The notes under the pieces were generated by a model. The model was not told the origin of the DNA, ran no database searches, and saw only the letters and a program-made list of their open reading frames with translations. The translations under genes were made by a program, and so were the position numbers. Below are positions 8,304-17,345 of a DNA stretch of 64,000 nt, in pieces. Each line of letters opens with the position of its first letter. Positions within the stretch are counted from its first letter, which is position 1. Origin of the DNA: Flexilinea sp. (GTDB lineage: Bacteria > Chloroflexota > Anaerolineae > Anaerolineales > Anaerolineaceae); contig JAPKMT010000002.1 of assembly GCA_026645735.1 (NCBI GenBank), positions 91,530 to 155,529 on the forward strand, in the 5' to 3' direction.

Positions 8304-8882
8304 ATGATAAAAACAAGCGCTATGATCATTGAAGGACTCAATCAATATAAAAGCCCAGCAGATCGGCTTTCGAGATTGGTGAAAACGAATCAGTACTATC
8401 CAATTGTTAGGGGCTTATATGAAACTGACCCTACAACCCCGCCATACCTCCTGGCTGGTAGTATCTACGGTCCCTCTTATATCTCATTTGAATATGCTTT
8501 GAGTTACTATGGCTTAATCCCAGAAAAGGTCATAGCAGTAACCTCAGCCACATTTGAAAAAAAAAAGAAGAAAAGATATGAAACACCTTTTGGTGTGTTC
8601 CTTTACCAGGATGTTCCGACAGAAGCTTTTCCTTTAGCAATCAGAATGATTCACGAAGGAGAGTATTATTATCGGATTGCCAGTCCAGAAAAAGCACTTT
8701 GCGATAAGTTGTACACATTAGCGCCGTTGCCAAACCAAAAGAGTCTGTGGCAACTGCTCATTGAGGATTTACGCATAGACGAAGAACAGCTTGCGAATAT
8801 GGATGTCAATCTCGTCGAATACTTGAGTAAAAGTTATTACAGCACGAATATAAAAAAGTTTGCCGCTGTATTGAGGAGGTAA
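8304..8882 (+). CDS. AbiEi-type antitoxin (type IV toxin-antitoxin)
   Basis: A protein of about 192 aa related to the AbiEi antitoxin/transcriptional repressor family: a winged-helix N-terminus (SPADRLSRLVKTNQYYPIVRGLYE...) and a C-terminal domain with RIASPEKALCDKLY, typical of AbiEi-like proteins. I choose the ATG at 8304 because the promoter and operator occupy the longer open frame; a TTG at 8256 would lie inside the -35 element. The predicted role is to repress the operon and counteract the nucleotidyltransferase toxin encoded 2 bp downstream. No strong ribosome site precedes the ATG, and the transcript may have a very short leader. Confidence 0.8.
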   Translation: MIKTSAMIIEGLNQYKSPADRLSRLVKTNQYYPIVRGLYETDPTTPPYLLAGSIYGPSYISFEYALSYYGLIPEKVIAVTSATFEKKKKKRYETPFGVFLYQDVPTEAFPLAIRMIHEGEYYYRIASPEKALCDKLYTLAPLPNQKSLWQLLIEDLRIDEEQLANMDVNLVEYLSKSYYSTNIKKFAAVLRR

Positions 8883-8884
8883 AA

Positions 8885-9748
8885 ATGTATAGACCCATCG
8901 AAGAGATGTTGAAAAACTATGAGGTTGAAACAAGGATTGACAGAAAAAATGCGATCAAAGAAATTATTCAGGAGATTGTTCTTTGTGGATTGAGTAGAGC
9001 AGGGATTTTTAGGCATGCGGCTTTTTATGGTGGAACTGCACTTAGGATATTTCACGGATTGGATCGTTTTTCTGAAGACATGGATTTTTCTCTTATAACC
9101 AAAAACCCTGAATTTTCATTAGGAGATTATGTACCAATATTAGAGAAGGAAGTCCGTTCTTTTGGTATCAATTTTGGAATTACAGAGAAGCAAAAACGGA
9201 TGGATAATCATATCCAATCTGCATTTCTAAAGGGGAACACGAGAGAACATATTCTATTGTTTTTTTCGGATTCTACAGATTCAAAAACAACTCCTATGGG
9301 AGAAGTGATCAAAATTAAGTTGGAGCTTGATGATAATCCTCCTGCCTATGCTACTTTTGAGCGAAAGTATCGACTGCTGCCAGCTCCGTATGAAGTGAAT
9401 CTTTATGATCTGCCCTCATTATTCTCTGGAAAAATTCACGCCGTATTGTGTCGGTCCTGGCAAAAGCGAGTGAAGGGAAGAGATCTCTATGATTATGTAT
9501 TCTATCTTTCGAAAAAAGTGAGTTTTAATCACAAGCATTTTGTTGAGAGGGTAAAAGAAACGAATTCTTGTAAGGATGAGGTTCTTGATTTGTCTGGAAT
9601 AAAAAATCTGCTCTGTGAAAGATTCGATCAGATTGACTATGTTTCAGCCCGTAAGGACGTTGAACCATTTATAAAGGACTCATCCATGTTGGATCTGTGG
9701 AGTGCGGACTTCTTCAAGTCGATAACAGAGGCACTTACGAGCATGTAA
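8885..9748 (+). CDS. AbiEii/AbiGii-type nucleotidyltransferase toxin
   Basis: A 287-aa nucleotidyltransferase-like toxin. The fold signature is clear: YGGTALR at 48-54 (the GG of the NTP-binding loop) and RFSEDMDFSL at 61-70 (the catalytic D-x-D pair is D65 and D67). VIKIKLELDD follows in the central part (third acidic position), then a KRVKGRDLYDYVFYL helix near 205. The start follows a GAGGAGG site inside the end of the antitoxin gene. Known family members add nucleotides to tRNA or other RNA. Activity of this copy is inferred from the intact motif. Confidence 0.85.
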   Translation: MYRPIEEMLKNYEVETRIDRKNAIKEIIQEIVLCGLSRAGIFRHAAFYGGTALRIFHGLDRFSEDMDFSLITKNPEFSLGDYVPILEKEVRSFGINFGITEKQKRMDNHIQSAFLKGNTREHILLFFSDSTDSKTTPMGEVIKIKLELDDNPPAYATFERKYRLLPAPYEVNLYDLPSLFSGKIHAVLCRSWQKRVKGRDLYDYVFYLSKKVSFNHKHFVERVKETNSCKDEVLDLSGIKNLLCERFDQIDYVSARKDVEPFIKDSSMLDLWSADFFKSITEALTSM

Positions 9749-10088
9749 CATAATTCCGCTCACAACACGTGTCGTATGCAGGGAATACAAAACGAACTGA
9801 AAATGTAACCCAAAAAACCGAAATTATTCCGAAAGCCTTATTTTTGAATTTCGCAGAATGGAAAAATTCTTGATTATTTCATTATGTAGGAATTGTTGAA
9901 AGCGGTATTGTTTCAATGGACAAGATTAAACTGTGTAAACCAGGAACAACAATTCAACAACTCCCTTTGTATTGCATTTATTGGAAAAATGGTATCAAAA
10001 TAGTATCTTGCCAAGAAACACAAGACTTAAAAACACGATTTCTCCTCGTTGGTTTCGTTTAAAAATAACAGGAATAAATAAGCTTCTA
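9749..10088. other. intergenic gap between the toxin gene and guaA end
   Basis: About 340 bp without a supported gene. A 93-codon plus-strand frame overlapping guaA antisense is a shadow. No T-rich hairpin stands out. The region borders the accessory AbiE island, but no direct repeat marking an insertion boundary was seen. Confidence 0.4.
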
Positions 10089-11615
10089 CTACTCCCATTC
10101 GATTGTAGCAGGTGGTTTATCGGTAATATCATAGACAATCCGATTGACTCCCTTTACCTCATTCGTAATACGTTTGGATATTTTTGCGAGGATCTCATGC
10201 GGAATCGGGGCATATTCGCATGTCATAAAATCTCTGGTAAGGACAGCCCTTAAAGCAATTGTGTAGTCGTATGTCCGTCCATCTCCCATAACACCCACAG
10301 ATCGTAAATCGGTCAAAACTGCAAAATACTGAGAGGCCTGATTACCGGCTGCTTCCAACTCATTTCTAAAAATCGCATCTGCCTCACGCAGAATATCCAG
10401 CTTCTCTCTAGTAATTTCACCAATGACGCGAACAGCCAAACCCGGTCCGGGAAATGGTTGGCGATTGACGATTTCGGCAGGCAACCCAAGTTGCATACCC
10501 AATTGTCTGACCTCGTCTTTGAATAGTCCGCGCAAAGGTTCTACGATTCCAGAAAAACCAATTTCTTCCGGTAGCCCACCTACATTGTGATGTGATTTGA
10601 TCGTAGCAGCATTGTCGGTTCCACTTTCAATCACATCCGGATAGATCGTTCCCTGTGCCAGGAATTTGGCATCGCCGAATTTTTTTGCCTGCTCATAAAA
10701 GACTTCTACAAACTCAGCACCAATGATTTTCCTTTTTTTTTCGGGGTCAGTGACACTTTCCAATTTTTTCAAAAAACGATCCGATGCATCAACACGCACG
10801 AACTTTAAAGCCATGTGAGAAAATGCTTTTTCGACAGAATCACCTTCACCCTTCCGCATCAATCCATGATCTACAAAAATACAAATCAGACGATCGGGGA
10901 GTGCCTGAGCCAGTAATGCAGCACAGACTGCGGAATCCACGCCCCCTGAAAGTCCCAACAGAACTTTTTCCGAACCGACTTGTTCACGTATGACTGAAAT
11001 TTGTTTATTTAAGTAGTTCTCTACCGAATAATCTCCTGTAGCACCGCAAATCGCGTAAAGGAAATTTTGAATTATCTGAATGCCGTTGATGGTAAGTTCT
11101 ACTTCAGGATGAAATTGTACGCCATAGAGTTTTTTCTCAGTTTTTGAAATCGCCGCATATTTGCAGGAATCGGACATCGCAATCCCCATAAAACCTTCCG
11201 GAAGTTTCTCGATTTGATCGGTGTGGCTCATCAAAACCGTTTGATTTTTTTCCAGACCTTTAAAAAGAGGATTCTCCGGATTAATTACAATTTCTCGCTG
11301 ACCATATTCACTTGTCTTGCAGGGTTGTACCAATCCACCACACAAATAGCTCATCAATTGAGCGCCATAACAAATACCTAAAACCGGAATACCCAGATTA
11401 AAAAGTTTGGGATCACATTTCGGCGAGTTTTCTTCATAAACACTTTTTGGACCACCGGTAAAAATGATTCCGATCGGGTTTTTCCGTTGTATTGTTTCAA
11501 TGGAGATATTCGCCGGACAAATTTCGGAATAGACATTGCATTCACGCACTCTGCGTGCAATTAGATCTTTATATTGTCCGCCAAAATCTAATATCAGGAT
11601 TGTTTGATTTGCCAT
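10089..11615 (-). CDS. guaA: GMP synthase (glutamine-hydrolysing)
   Basis: Converts XMP to GMP using glutamine and ATP, the last step of guanine nucleotide synthesis. The 508-aa protein has the class I glutamine amidotransferase domain first (GICYGAQLMSYLCGG with Cys82, and FHPEVELT near 168-175). The PP-loop ATP pyrophosphatase domain follows (LGLSGGVDSAVCAALL near 218-233), then the GMP-synthase dimerisation domain ending in NRIVYDITDKPPATIEWE, the family's invariant C-terminus. The length is normal. The neighbouring xpt gene on the same strand completes a guanine/xanthine supply pair. No purine riboswitch is evident in the 333-bp leader. Confidence 0.97.
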   Translation of the reverse strand: MANQTILILDFGGQYKDLIARRVRECNVYSEICPANISIETIQRKNPIGIIFTGGPKSVYEENSPKCDPKLFNLGIPVLGICYGAQLMSYLCGGLVQPCKTSEYGQREIVINPENPLFKGLEKNQTVLMSHTDQIEKLPEGFMGIAMSDSCKYAAISKTEKKLYGVQFHPEVELTINGIQIIQNFLYAICGATGDYSVENYLNKQISVIREQVGSEKVLLGLSGGVDSAVCAALLAQALPDRLICIFVDHGLMRKGEGDSVEKAFSHMALKFVRVDASDRFLKKLESVTDPEKKRKIIGAEFVEVFYEQAKKFGDAKFLAQGTIYPDVIESGTDNAATIKSHHNVGGLPEEIGFSGIVEPLRGLFKDEVRQLGMQLGLPAEIVNRQPFPGPGLAVRVIGEITREKLDILREADAIFRNELEAAGNQASQYFAVLTDLRSVGVMGDGRTYDYTIALRAVLTRDFMTCEYAPIPHEILAKISKRITNEVKGVNRIVYDITDKPPATIEWE

Positions 11616-11948
11616 TCAGTTAACCTTTTTATCAGCGATTCGTATTTCAGAGAGGATGATAGTTTTTCTCTCTTTTTTGAATGACCGATTGATTTTTCAA
11701 ACTACAGTTTTTATTATTGATCAATGCCAAAACCAGATATTTCAATAATTATTTAATGAATTATTTATTTATAGGCAGGATCAGAAATAATCTGGCCGTA
11801 TTTGTTCCGCATCGGGAAGATTCCTTGTATCATAAGTGATACACATCAAATGATGATAAGTAAGCAGAAACTGATATCACATAATACCTGTGCCTGGAAA
11901 GATCAACGATGATAAATTCCCGATCAATTTTTTTATGGATGGAAACCT
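11616..11948. other. intergenic gap between xpt and guaA
   Basis: No gene. AT-rich. A short hairpin AGAGAG...CTCTCT followed by Ts on the plus strand (11653-11683) has no plus-strand gene upstream to end. On the minus strand it would lie in the guaA leader without a T-run. No purine-riboswitch core was found. Confidence 0.4.
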
Positions 11949-12527
11949 TTATGACTGGTTTTTAAAGACAATCTTCTCATCACTCATGGATTCGATGATG
12001 GCAAGAGACTCCACTCGAATGCCTCTTCCACGTAAAATCGCTCCGCCTTCTTCAAAACCCTTCTCAATGGCGATTGCACAGCCAACTAATGCGGCACCGG
12101 ATTGTTCAACAATTTCCACCAATCCGAGCAATGAATTTCCCCGTGCCAGAAAATCGTCAATGATTAAAACCCGATCTTCCGGATTCAAGAATCTTTTAGA
12201 GACAATGATGGTATAGGTAATGCCATGTGTATACGATTCAACAGCAGAGGCATATACTTCCCCATCAATATTTTTTGTCCGGTTTTTCTTGGCAAACAGC
12301 GCTGGAACTTGAAATTCCTTCGCCACTACACAAGCTAATCCAATCCCGGATGCTTCAATCGTCAGGATTTTTGTGATTCCGCTATCTTTGTACAGTCGAT
12401 AAACTTCCTTGCCAATTTCTTCATATAAATTGACATCGATCTGATGGTTCAGAAAACTGTCTACCTTAAGAATATTGCCACCCTTAACACGGCCATCCTT
12501 TAAAATTCGTTCTTCCAGAAGTTTCAA
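11949..12527 (-). CDS. xpt: xanthine phosphoribosyltransferase
   Basis: Salvages xanthine (and weakly guanine) to XMP with PRPP. The 192-aa protein starts MKLLEERILKDGRVKGGNILKVDSFLNHQIDV, closely following the Xpt family N-terminus. The PRPP loop is DRVLIIDDFLARGNS at about 117-131, and the ATYT-like segment is replaced here by SYTHGITYTIIVSKRFL. It starts with TTG preceded by GGAGAAAG. The product XMP is the substrate of GuaA encoded next on the same strand, so the two form a short xanthine-to-GMP route. Confidence 0.95.
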   Translation of the reverse strand: MKLLEERILKDGRVKGGNILKVDSFLNHQIDVNLYEEIGKEVYRLYKDSGITKILTIEASGIGLACVVAKEFQVPALFAKKNRTKNIDGEVYASAVESYTHGITYTIIVSKRFLNPEDRVLIIDDFLARGNSLLGLVEIVEQSGAALVGCAIAIEKGFEEGGAILRGRGIRVESLAIIESMSDEKIVFKNQS

Positions 12528-12654
12528 GAGCTTTCTCCGTAAAAAAATTTTTATTCGATTTTCCCAACCGATGGAAATTGATTATACAAATCATTGAAAT
12601 GAATTTTACCTGTTTTCAATTGTTTATTTTAAAAATAATGTCATAGACTTTTTA

Positions 12655-12692
12655 ATAAAAAAAGACTTCTTCCAGGGATGAAAAGAAATCTT
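12655..12692 (-). terminator. Rho-independent terminator of the replication operon
   Basis: On the minus strand AAGATTTCTT...AAGAAGTCTT forms a 10-bp stem with one G-U pair and an 11-nt loop, followed by TTTTTTATT. It lies about 75 bp after the stop of the DnaC-like gene. Confidence 0.65.
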
Positions 12693-12766
12693 ATATTTCA
12701 AGTTTTGAATAACAATTTTTCGCAAATCTGCACTTAATAAATTATCACATCCATTTTTCCTGCTGC

Positions 12767-14209
12767 TCAGGGTTTTATTCTTCGAAAACCTGTCCCTTCA
12801 GATCGTTTGGTACGTTTGGGTAAAATGTCAATTGCAGGATTTTTGCTATACATCGGAACCTGAAACATTTGAACAATCTGACATATTTGGAAGTCAATCA
12901 AACGGCTCCGAATATTCGGATCAATTTCCTGAATTGTCAAAACAGTAGTAAAAACTGTCGGTAATTCAGCCTGATATCGATAATTCACAATTTGGTACAG
13001 TTTTTCTTTCGCCCAGGGTGTTGCGCAGGCAGTATCCAGATGATCCAGAATCAACAATTGGGCGTTTTTTACTTTTTCAAACTCTTTATCGAACGTAGTG
13101 GAACTAATCGGGCTGAACGTAGCTCTTAAGTGATCCAGCAAATCCGGTACAACAACAAATAATGGCTCCTCCATAAGCTGTCTTCGATAGTTGCCGATGG
13201 CAGCCGCCAGATGCGTTTTTCCTACACCATTCGTGCCGGCAAAAACAAGCCATCCGGAAGGATGCTGAGCGAATGAAAACGCTGCATGATATGCCTGTGA
13301 AAGCTGTTCCGAAGCTTCCTCAGTCAAGTTCTCCCGAATTCGGGAATCAAACGTATCGAATGTGCGGCTAGTGTACAAGTGTAGTGTTGATAACGTATTC
13401 GAGTCCAAGGAATTGGATGCAGGATTTCGATAATCAGGAGCTGAAATGACCACTTTCATCACTAAAGAAGGATCTTCAAGACGTGAAGCAATTCGGCCAT
13501 CCAATTCATTCAAGGTGCTGTTCGTTGTGATGACCGTTGGCAGACGATTCACATAGCGATAATTAAAAATCTGATATAGCTTTTCCTGAACCCAATCCGT
13601 GGAACTTTGTGAACCCAGGTCATCCAAAATTAATAAAGGAACCGTACAAATTTTTTGGAACCTGTCTTCATAGGACTCAGACTGACTGTTAAATGAAGCT
13701 CTGAGCCAGTCCATCAGATCAGGAACCGGCATAAAAATATTCGCCACATGATCTGCAAGAGCAACCTTCGCAATGGCGGCAGCCAGATGCGTCTTTCCTG
13801 TGCCAAAATTTCCTGTCAGCAGCAGCCAACCTTTTCGCTCTTTGGCAAACTTCTGAGCATGATCCCGAGCCATCTTGAGACATAATTCGTATTCCTGACG
13901 GATCTGGCCTCGGCCCCTGACATTGAAATTTTCAAAAGTCATGTCGCTATAGCTGTCCAAATTACTGTCTCGTGACAGCCTTTCGTTTTCGTCTTTTTCA
14001 ATTTTCGATTGACGACAAGAGCAAACATCCATCTTTCCAAAACCCGGTTCACCATACGGGACATCTCTGGCAATAAAACCAATTCCATGACAAATTGGGC
14101 AATTCGGATCGCCTATATCAGCACCGAGAACATGACGTTCTCCGGAATTTTGTTCCTGCACTTTGATCTTTTTTCGGGCACGTTCTAAAATGTCATCGAT
14201 TGATTCCAT
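12767..14209 (-). CDS. DnaC/IstB-like helicase loader with two tandem AAA+ modules
   Basis: Predicted replicative-helicase loader. A Cys cluster (C37-x2-C40 ... C63-x-C65) near the N-terminus looks like a zinc ribbon, as in primosomal DnaI proteins. Two complete DnaC-like AAA+ modules follow. The first has Walker A GNFGTGKT (133-140) and Walker B LLILDD (192-197). The second has Walker A GTNGVGKT (325-332) and Walker B LLILDH (385-390), so its second acidic residue is replaced by His. Both contain the family segment EKLYQI.NYRY..LPTV. Ordinary DnaC/DnaI proteins are about half of this 480 aa, so this is an internal duplication. Its start overlaps the DnaD-like gene. Confidence 0.85.
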   Translation of the reverse strand: MESIDDILERARKKIKVQEQNSGERHVLGADIGDPNCPICHGIGFIARDVPYGEPGFGKMDVCSCRQSKIEKDENERLSRDSNLDSYSDMTFENFNVRGRGQIRQEYELCLKMARDHAQKFAKERKGWLLLTGNFGTGKTHLAAAIAKVALADHVANIFMPVPDLMDWLRASFNSQSESYEDRFQKICTVPLLILDDLGSQSSTDWVQEKLYQIFNYRYVNRLPTVITTNSTLNELDGRIASRLEDPSLVMKVVISAPDYRNPASNSLDSNTLSTLHLYTSRTFDTFDSRIRENLTEEASEQLSQAYHAAFSFAQHPSGWLVFAGTNGVGKTHLAAAIGNYRRQLMEEPLFVVVPDLLDHLRATFSPISSTTFDKEFEKVKNAQLLILDHLDTACATPWAKEKLYQIVNYRYQAELPTVFTTVLTIQEIDPNIRSRLIDFQICQIVQMFQVPMYSKNPAIDILPKRTKRSEGTGFRRIKP

Positions 14210-14813
14210 TTCGGCCGTTCTCCTTCCATGATTTCAATACTGTTTCAATATATCGCCAACTGCGTGCATTGTTCACAACTGCCGTTTCGATGGCTTCCGC
14301 TACCCAATCGTGCCCGTAAATCTTTTCGCTGTCTTTTAATATTTCTGAGATCATTGAAGTCAGCGGTCCGATATTTTCTTCATATAGCTGATAAATATTG
14401 GGACGGAATAAATTCACCTTTTCAGACAGGTGCAGAAAAGAATCCGGAACCCATTGTCCCTGTTCCAATCTTTCGACAGCCAATCTGCCTTTTGGACTAT
14501 TGAGAAAATACATCTGGGTATTACCATAATCGATTTTTAAGAGAGTTCCACGTAGAACGCATTTTTCCAGTCCATCATCCAGCAGAATTTCAGGAGAATC
14601 GCCCAACTGTTTCAATCCCTGCATAAAAGGTTCACATTCAGAAAAATCAGAGCGCAGGATATATCGCTGATCACCTTGATATTGATTCAACAGATAAATA
14701 GCGAACAAAATTGTCTTCACTTCATGCAGTGAATCAATATCGGGCAGGATCTCAGTAAAAAACTGTGATGGGACCATTTCAATCCCGCTGCTGAAGCCGG
14801 AAAAGGAGGTCAT
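14193..14813 (-). CDS. DnaD-domain primosomal protein
   Basis: A 206-aa protein with a C-terminal DnaD-like domain: NIYQLYEENIGPLTSMISEILKDSEKIYG... then AVVNNARSWRYIETVLKSWKENG (about residues 134-200), with the conserved N-x-R-S-x-x-Y-I-x-x-I/V-L motif. The N-terminal 120 residues would be the DnaD winged-helix/oligomerisation part. In Firmicutes, DnaD works with DnaB-type proteins and the DnaI loader to bring the helicase onto DNA. The overlapping dnaB and loader genes here support the same role. Its ATG overlaps the dnaB stop by 4 bp. Confidence 0.82.
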   Translation of the reverse strand: MTSFSGFSSGIEMVPSQFFTEILPDIDSLHEVKTILFAIYLLNQYQGDQRYILRSDFSECEPFMQGLKQLGDSPEILLDDGLEKCVLRGTLLKIDYGNTQMYFLNSPKGRLAVERLEQGQWVPDSFLHLSEKVNLFRPNIYQLYEENIGPLTSMISEILKDSEKIYGHDWVAEAIETAVVNNARSWRYIETVLKSWKENGRNGINR

Positions 14814-16213
14814 GCATATCCTCCCATGTCAGTTTTACGCACAGCATCTTCAAATCGAGCCAGCTTCTTGAGAAATACAAGATCAATTTCCCCAATCGGT
14901 CCGTTGCGGTGCTTTGCGACGATCAACTTCATGGCGCCATCCAAACCGGCTGCTTTATCCGGATCCGTATTTGGATTGTGCAAGAACATGACGATATCCG
15001 CATCCTGTTCCAATGATCCGGATTCACGAAGATCGGAGAGCATCGGAATTTTATCGGAACGCTGTTCCACGCCACGAGAAAGCTGGGCTGCGGTTAATAC
15101 AGGAACATTTAATTCTCTTGCCAAAACCTTCAAATTGCGCGATATATTGGAGACTTCCTGAACACGGTTGTCTTTCCCGGCATCACCACTCATCAATTGC
15201 AGGTAATCGACTATGATCATATCCAGATGGTGTTCAAGATGCAGTCTGCGGCATTTTGTACGCAGCTGCAACGGGGTGATAGCCGGTGTGTCATCCAGGA
15301 AAATTTTTGTTCCACCCAACACATCGACAGCTTCCACAAAGATGGGAAGTTCATCATCAGAAAGCTTTCCATTGCGCAATTTTTGACTGTTAATTCCTGT
15401 CTGCTGAGAGATAAGACGCTGTACCAGCTGTTCGTTGGACATTTCCAAAGAAAACATCGCCACATGTTTTCGGTAAGTCAAAGCGGCATTTTTTAAGACG
15501 GACAATAAAAAGCCTGTTTTACCCATTCCTGGACGGCCTGCTACAATGATTAAATCAGATTTTTGCAGTCCGCCTGTCAGCTTGTCCAGATCCTTAAAAC
15601 CGGTTGGTATTCCGATTATTTCCTGGTCTTGTTGGAAAAGAACCTTAATCTGATCAAAAATATTGCTCAATACACGTGAAATTGGTTGAACCTCTTTACG
15701 GTCCTGTTGTTCACTGACACTGAAAATTGCTTTTTCCGAAAGGTCTAATACATCTTCAAGTTTCTTTTTTTCATTTAATGCCAGATTCGTCATCTGATTT
15801 GCCGCTGTCAGCAATCTCCGGCGCATGCTCTTTTCGAGAATGATTTGCGCATAAGATTCAGCATGCATGGAAGACGGTGTCTTACTTACCAGAGAATATA
15901 AATACATCCATCCACCAGAATCCGCTGATTTGCCCTGCTTTTCAAGTTCATCGGATACTGTCTGAACATCGATGTCCCGCCCTTTTTCAACCAGGGTAGA
16001 AAAAGCTTTCCATATCCACTGATGGCGGTGAATATAAAAATCTTCCACAGAAATAATCTGTCCGACATCGAAATATTTTTCCGGATTAATGAGCACAGCA
16101 CCCAATACCGCTTCTTCTGCTTCTCGACTATGTGGTTCGATTCGTATATCAGAATCGGAAACTTCCGGTGTGTAGGTTGATGCGGGTAATAATTCGTCGT
16201 TTTCCATAATCAT
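14810..16213 (-). CDS. dnaB: replicative DNA helicase
   Basis: Hexameric 5'-3' helicase of the replication fork. The N-terminal DnaB domain begins IRIEPHSREAEEAVLGAVLINPEKYFDVGQII; the RecA-like helicase domain has Walker A GRPGMGKT near residue 215 and Walker B MIIVDYLQLM near 320. The motifs DLRESGSLEQDADIVMFLHNP and VAKHRNGPIG near the C-terminus are diagnostic. About 467 aa, no intein. I take the ATG that overlaps the upstream stop (TGATG). It is translated in one overlapping operon with a DnaD-like protein and a loader. Confidence 0.96.
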   Translation of the reverse strand: MIMENDELLPASTYTPEVSDSDIRIEPHSREAEEAVLGAVLINPEKYFDVGQIISVEDFYIHRHQWIWKAFSTLVEKGRDIDVQTVSDELEKQGKSADSGGWMYLYSLVSKTPSSMHAESYAQIILEKSMRRRLLTAANQMTNLALNEKKKLEDVLDLSEKAIFSVSEQQDRKEVQPISRVLSNIFDQIKVLFQQDQEIIGIPTGFKDLDKLTGGLQKSDLIIVAGRPGMGKTGFLLSVLKNAALTYRKHVAMFSLEMSNEQLVQRLISQQTGINSQKLRNGKLSDDELPIFVEAVDVLGGTKIFLDDTPAITPLQLRTKCRRLHLEHHLDMIIVDYLQLMSGDAGKDNRVQEVSNISRNLKVLARELNVPVLTAAQLSRGVEQRSDKIPMLSDLRESGSLEQDADIVMFLHNPNTDPDKAAGLDGAMKLIVAKHRNGPIGEIDLVFLKKLARFEDAVRKTDMGGYA

Positions 16214-16845
16214 CAAAGTGGTAACAACAGATCAGTGTCGGGTTTGTCCGGTTCATCATTTCCGCTTTTCCTGTCTTCATCAGAGTCAGGACCATCTGGA
16301 GCAGAACCCAAATCGATGTTTTTCAGAAAATCATCAAAAACAGAAAGATTTTTTTCCAGCGAGGCATCAATTTCCTCTTCAAGATTCACATGCGGAATCC
16401 GATCTTCGGCAGTCGTTTTTTTCAGACGCATATCTTTTTCCGGTCTGACTCCGGCTGAGAAAATCACCTCTGTATCGACAAAAATTGGAACATGGCAGCG
16501 AATCGCCAAAGCTATTGCATCGGAAGGACGTGAGTCGACCCGGTATTCGGTTTCTCCGTATTCCAGAACGAGGAAGGAGTAGAAGGTATCCGCCTGTATT
16601 TTTGAAAGCTCGACATGTTTCAACCGTGCTCCCAATGCTTGTATTACATTTTTCAACAGGTCATGTGTCTGCGGGCGGCTTACTTCAATTTCCTGAAGCG
16701 CTACAACAATAGATTCCGACTCAAAAGTCCCAATCCAAATCGGGATGTAAAGATCATTCTGTATATCTTTCAAGACAATCACACGCTGTTGACTTGTAAG
16801 GCTAACCCTCAGACTATCGACAACCACTTCATGCATATCTGTCAT
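16213..16845 (-). CDS. DUF151 bifunctional nuclease family protein
   Basis: A 210-aa protein of the bifunctional nuclease (BFN/DUF151) family. The domain covers residues 1-135: EVVVDSLRVSLTSQQRVIVLKDIQNDLYIPIWIGTFESESI..., then SRPQTHDLL and the highly conserved VDSRPSDAIALAIRCHVPIFVDTEV. The C-terminal 70 residues are acidic and low-complexity. Plant and archaeal relatives have nuclease activity and Thermotoga structures exist, but the bacterial role is unclear. It is the first gene of the replication operon, with its stop overlapping dnaB. Confidence 0.88.
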   Translation of the reverse strand: MTDMHEVVVDSLRVSLTSQQRVIVLKDIQNDLYIPIWIGTFESESIVVALQEIEVSRPQTHDLLKNVIQALGARLKHVELSKIQADTFYSFLVLEYGETEYRVDSRPSDAIALAIRCHVPIFVDTEVIFSAGVRPEKDMRLKKTTAEDRIPHVNLEEEIDASLEKNLSVFDDFLKNIDLGSAPDGPDSDEDRKSGNDEPDKPDTDLLLPL

Positions 16846-17016
16846 GGAAAAAATCCCCTATCATAAAACCGATTGATTAATACTTACAACCGCAGTAAAA
16901 TTACGATCCTTTTATCCCTTGGTTTCTTCAGCAGCTACTCATCAATCGAATTCGTTGAAGAATAATGGTATTGCTTATTTGATTATAATAGCGATTTTCT
17001 GTCAGAAACCGATAAT

Positions 17017-17139
17017 CAGCAATTCGAAATATGCGAAGAAATATATGTTGTTGTGTTGTTTTTGCGCGAAACGCAAAAACAACACAACAACAAGTTTTCT
17101 CAATCGATTCGAAAGGTTGGTTCATATTTCGAATTTCTG
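17017..17139 (+). mobile_element. nested-palindrome MITE, full-length copy A
   Basis: A 123-bp element between the divergent DUF151 and response-regulator genes. Outer inverted repeats start CAGCAATTCGAAATATG and end CATATTTCGAATTTCTG. The inner hairpin has a perfect 21-bp stem (17046-17066 with 17072-17092) and a 5-nt CGAAA loop. The right spacer contains CGATTCGAAAGGTTGG (subfamily 1). No matching 9-bp flanking repeat is visible here. Confidence 0.85.
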
Positions 17140-17225
17140 TTGAGCGTCACAAAAAAGTTCTTTTTTAATGTTTATCGATATAATTGGTGTATGTGTTTAC
17201 ACAAAAGTAATACAAATTGAATGAC

Positions 17226-17266
17226 AAAATGGTGAATCTCCTTGAATATGAGATTCACCATTTTTT
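17226..17266 (+). terminator. perfect 15-bp terminator hairpin upstream of the response regulator
   Basis: AAAATGGTGAATCTC (17226-17240) pairs with 17250-17264 around a 9-nt loop, followed by TTTTTT. A TATAAT box lies at 17179-17184 with no good -35. The hairpin sits 80 bp before the response-regulator start. It could attenuate that gene or end a short independent RNA of roughly 75 nt. Confidence 0.7.
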
Positions 17267-17345
17267 ACCGTTTTTCAGTAAAATTGAAAGTAACCTTTCA
17301 CAGGTTTTGGTTTGACAAAATTTCCAAAAAGTTCTGGAGCAATCA

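Noticed and set aside
11616..12766. Purine riboswitch upstream of guaA or xpt
   Set aside because: Searched the minus-strand leaders for the conserved TATA...CCTAC loops; no match.
17046..17092. Spaced palindromes resembling CRISPR repeats or CRISPR leader
   Set aside because: The copies are dispersed singly, kilobases apart, with no regular spacers and no cas genes; target duplications identify them as inserted elements.
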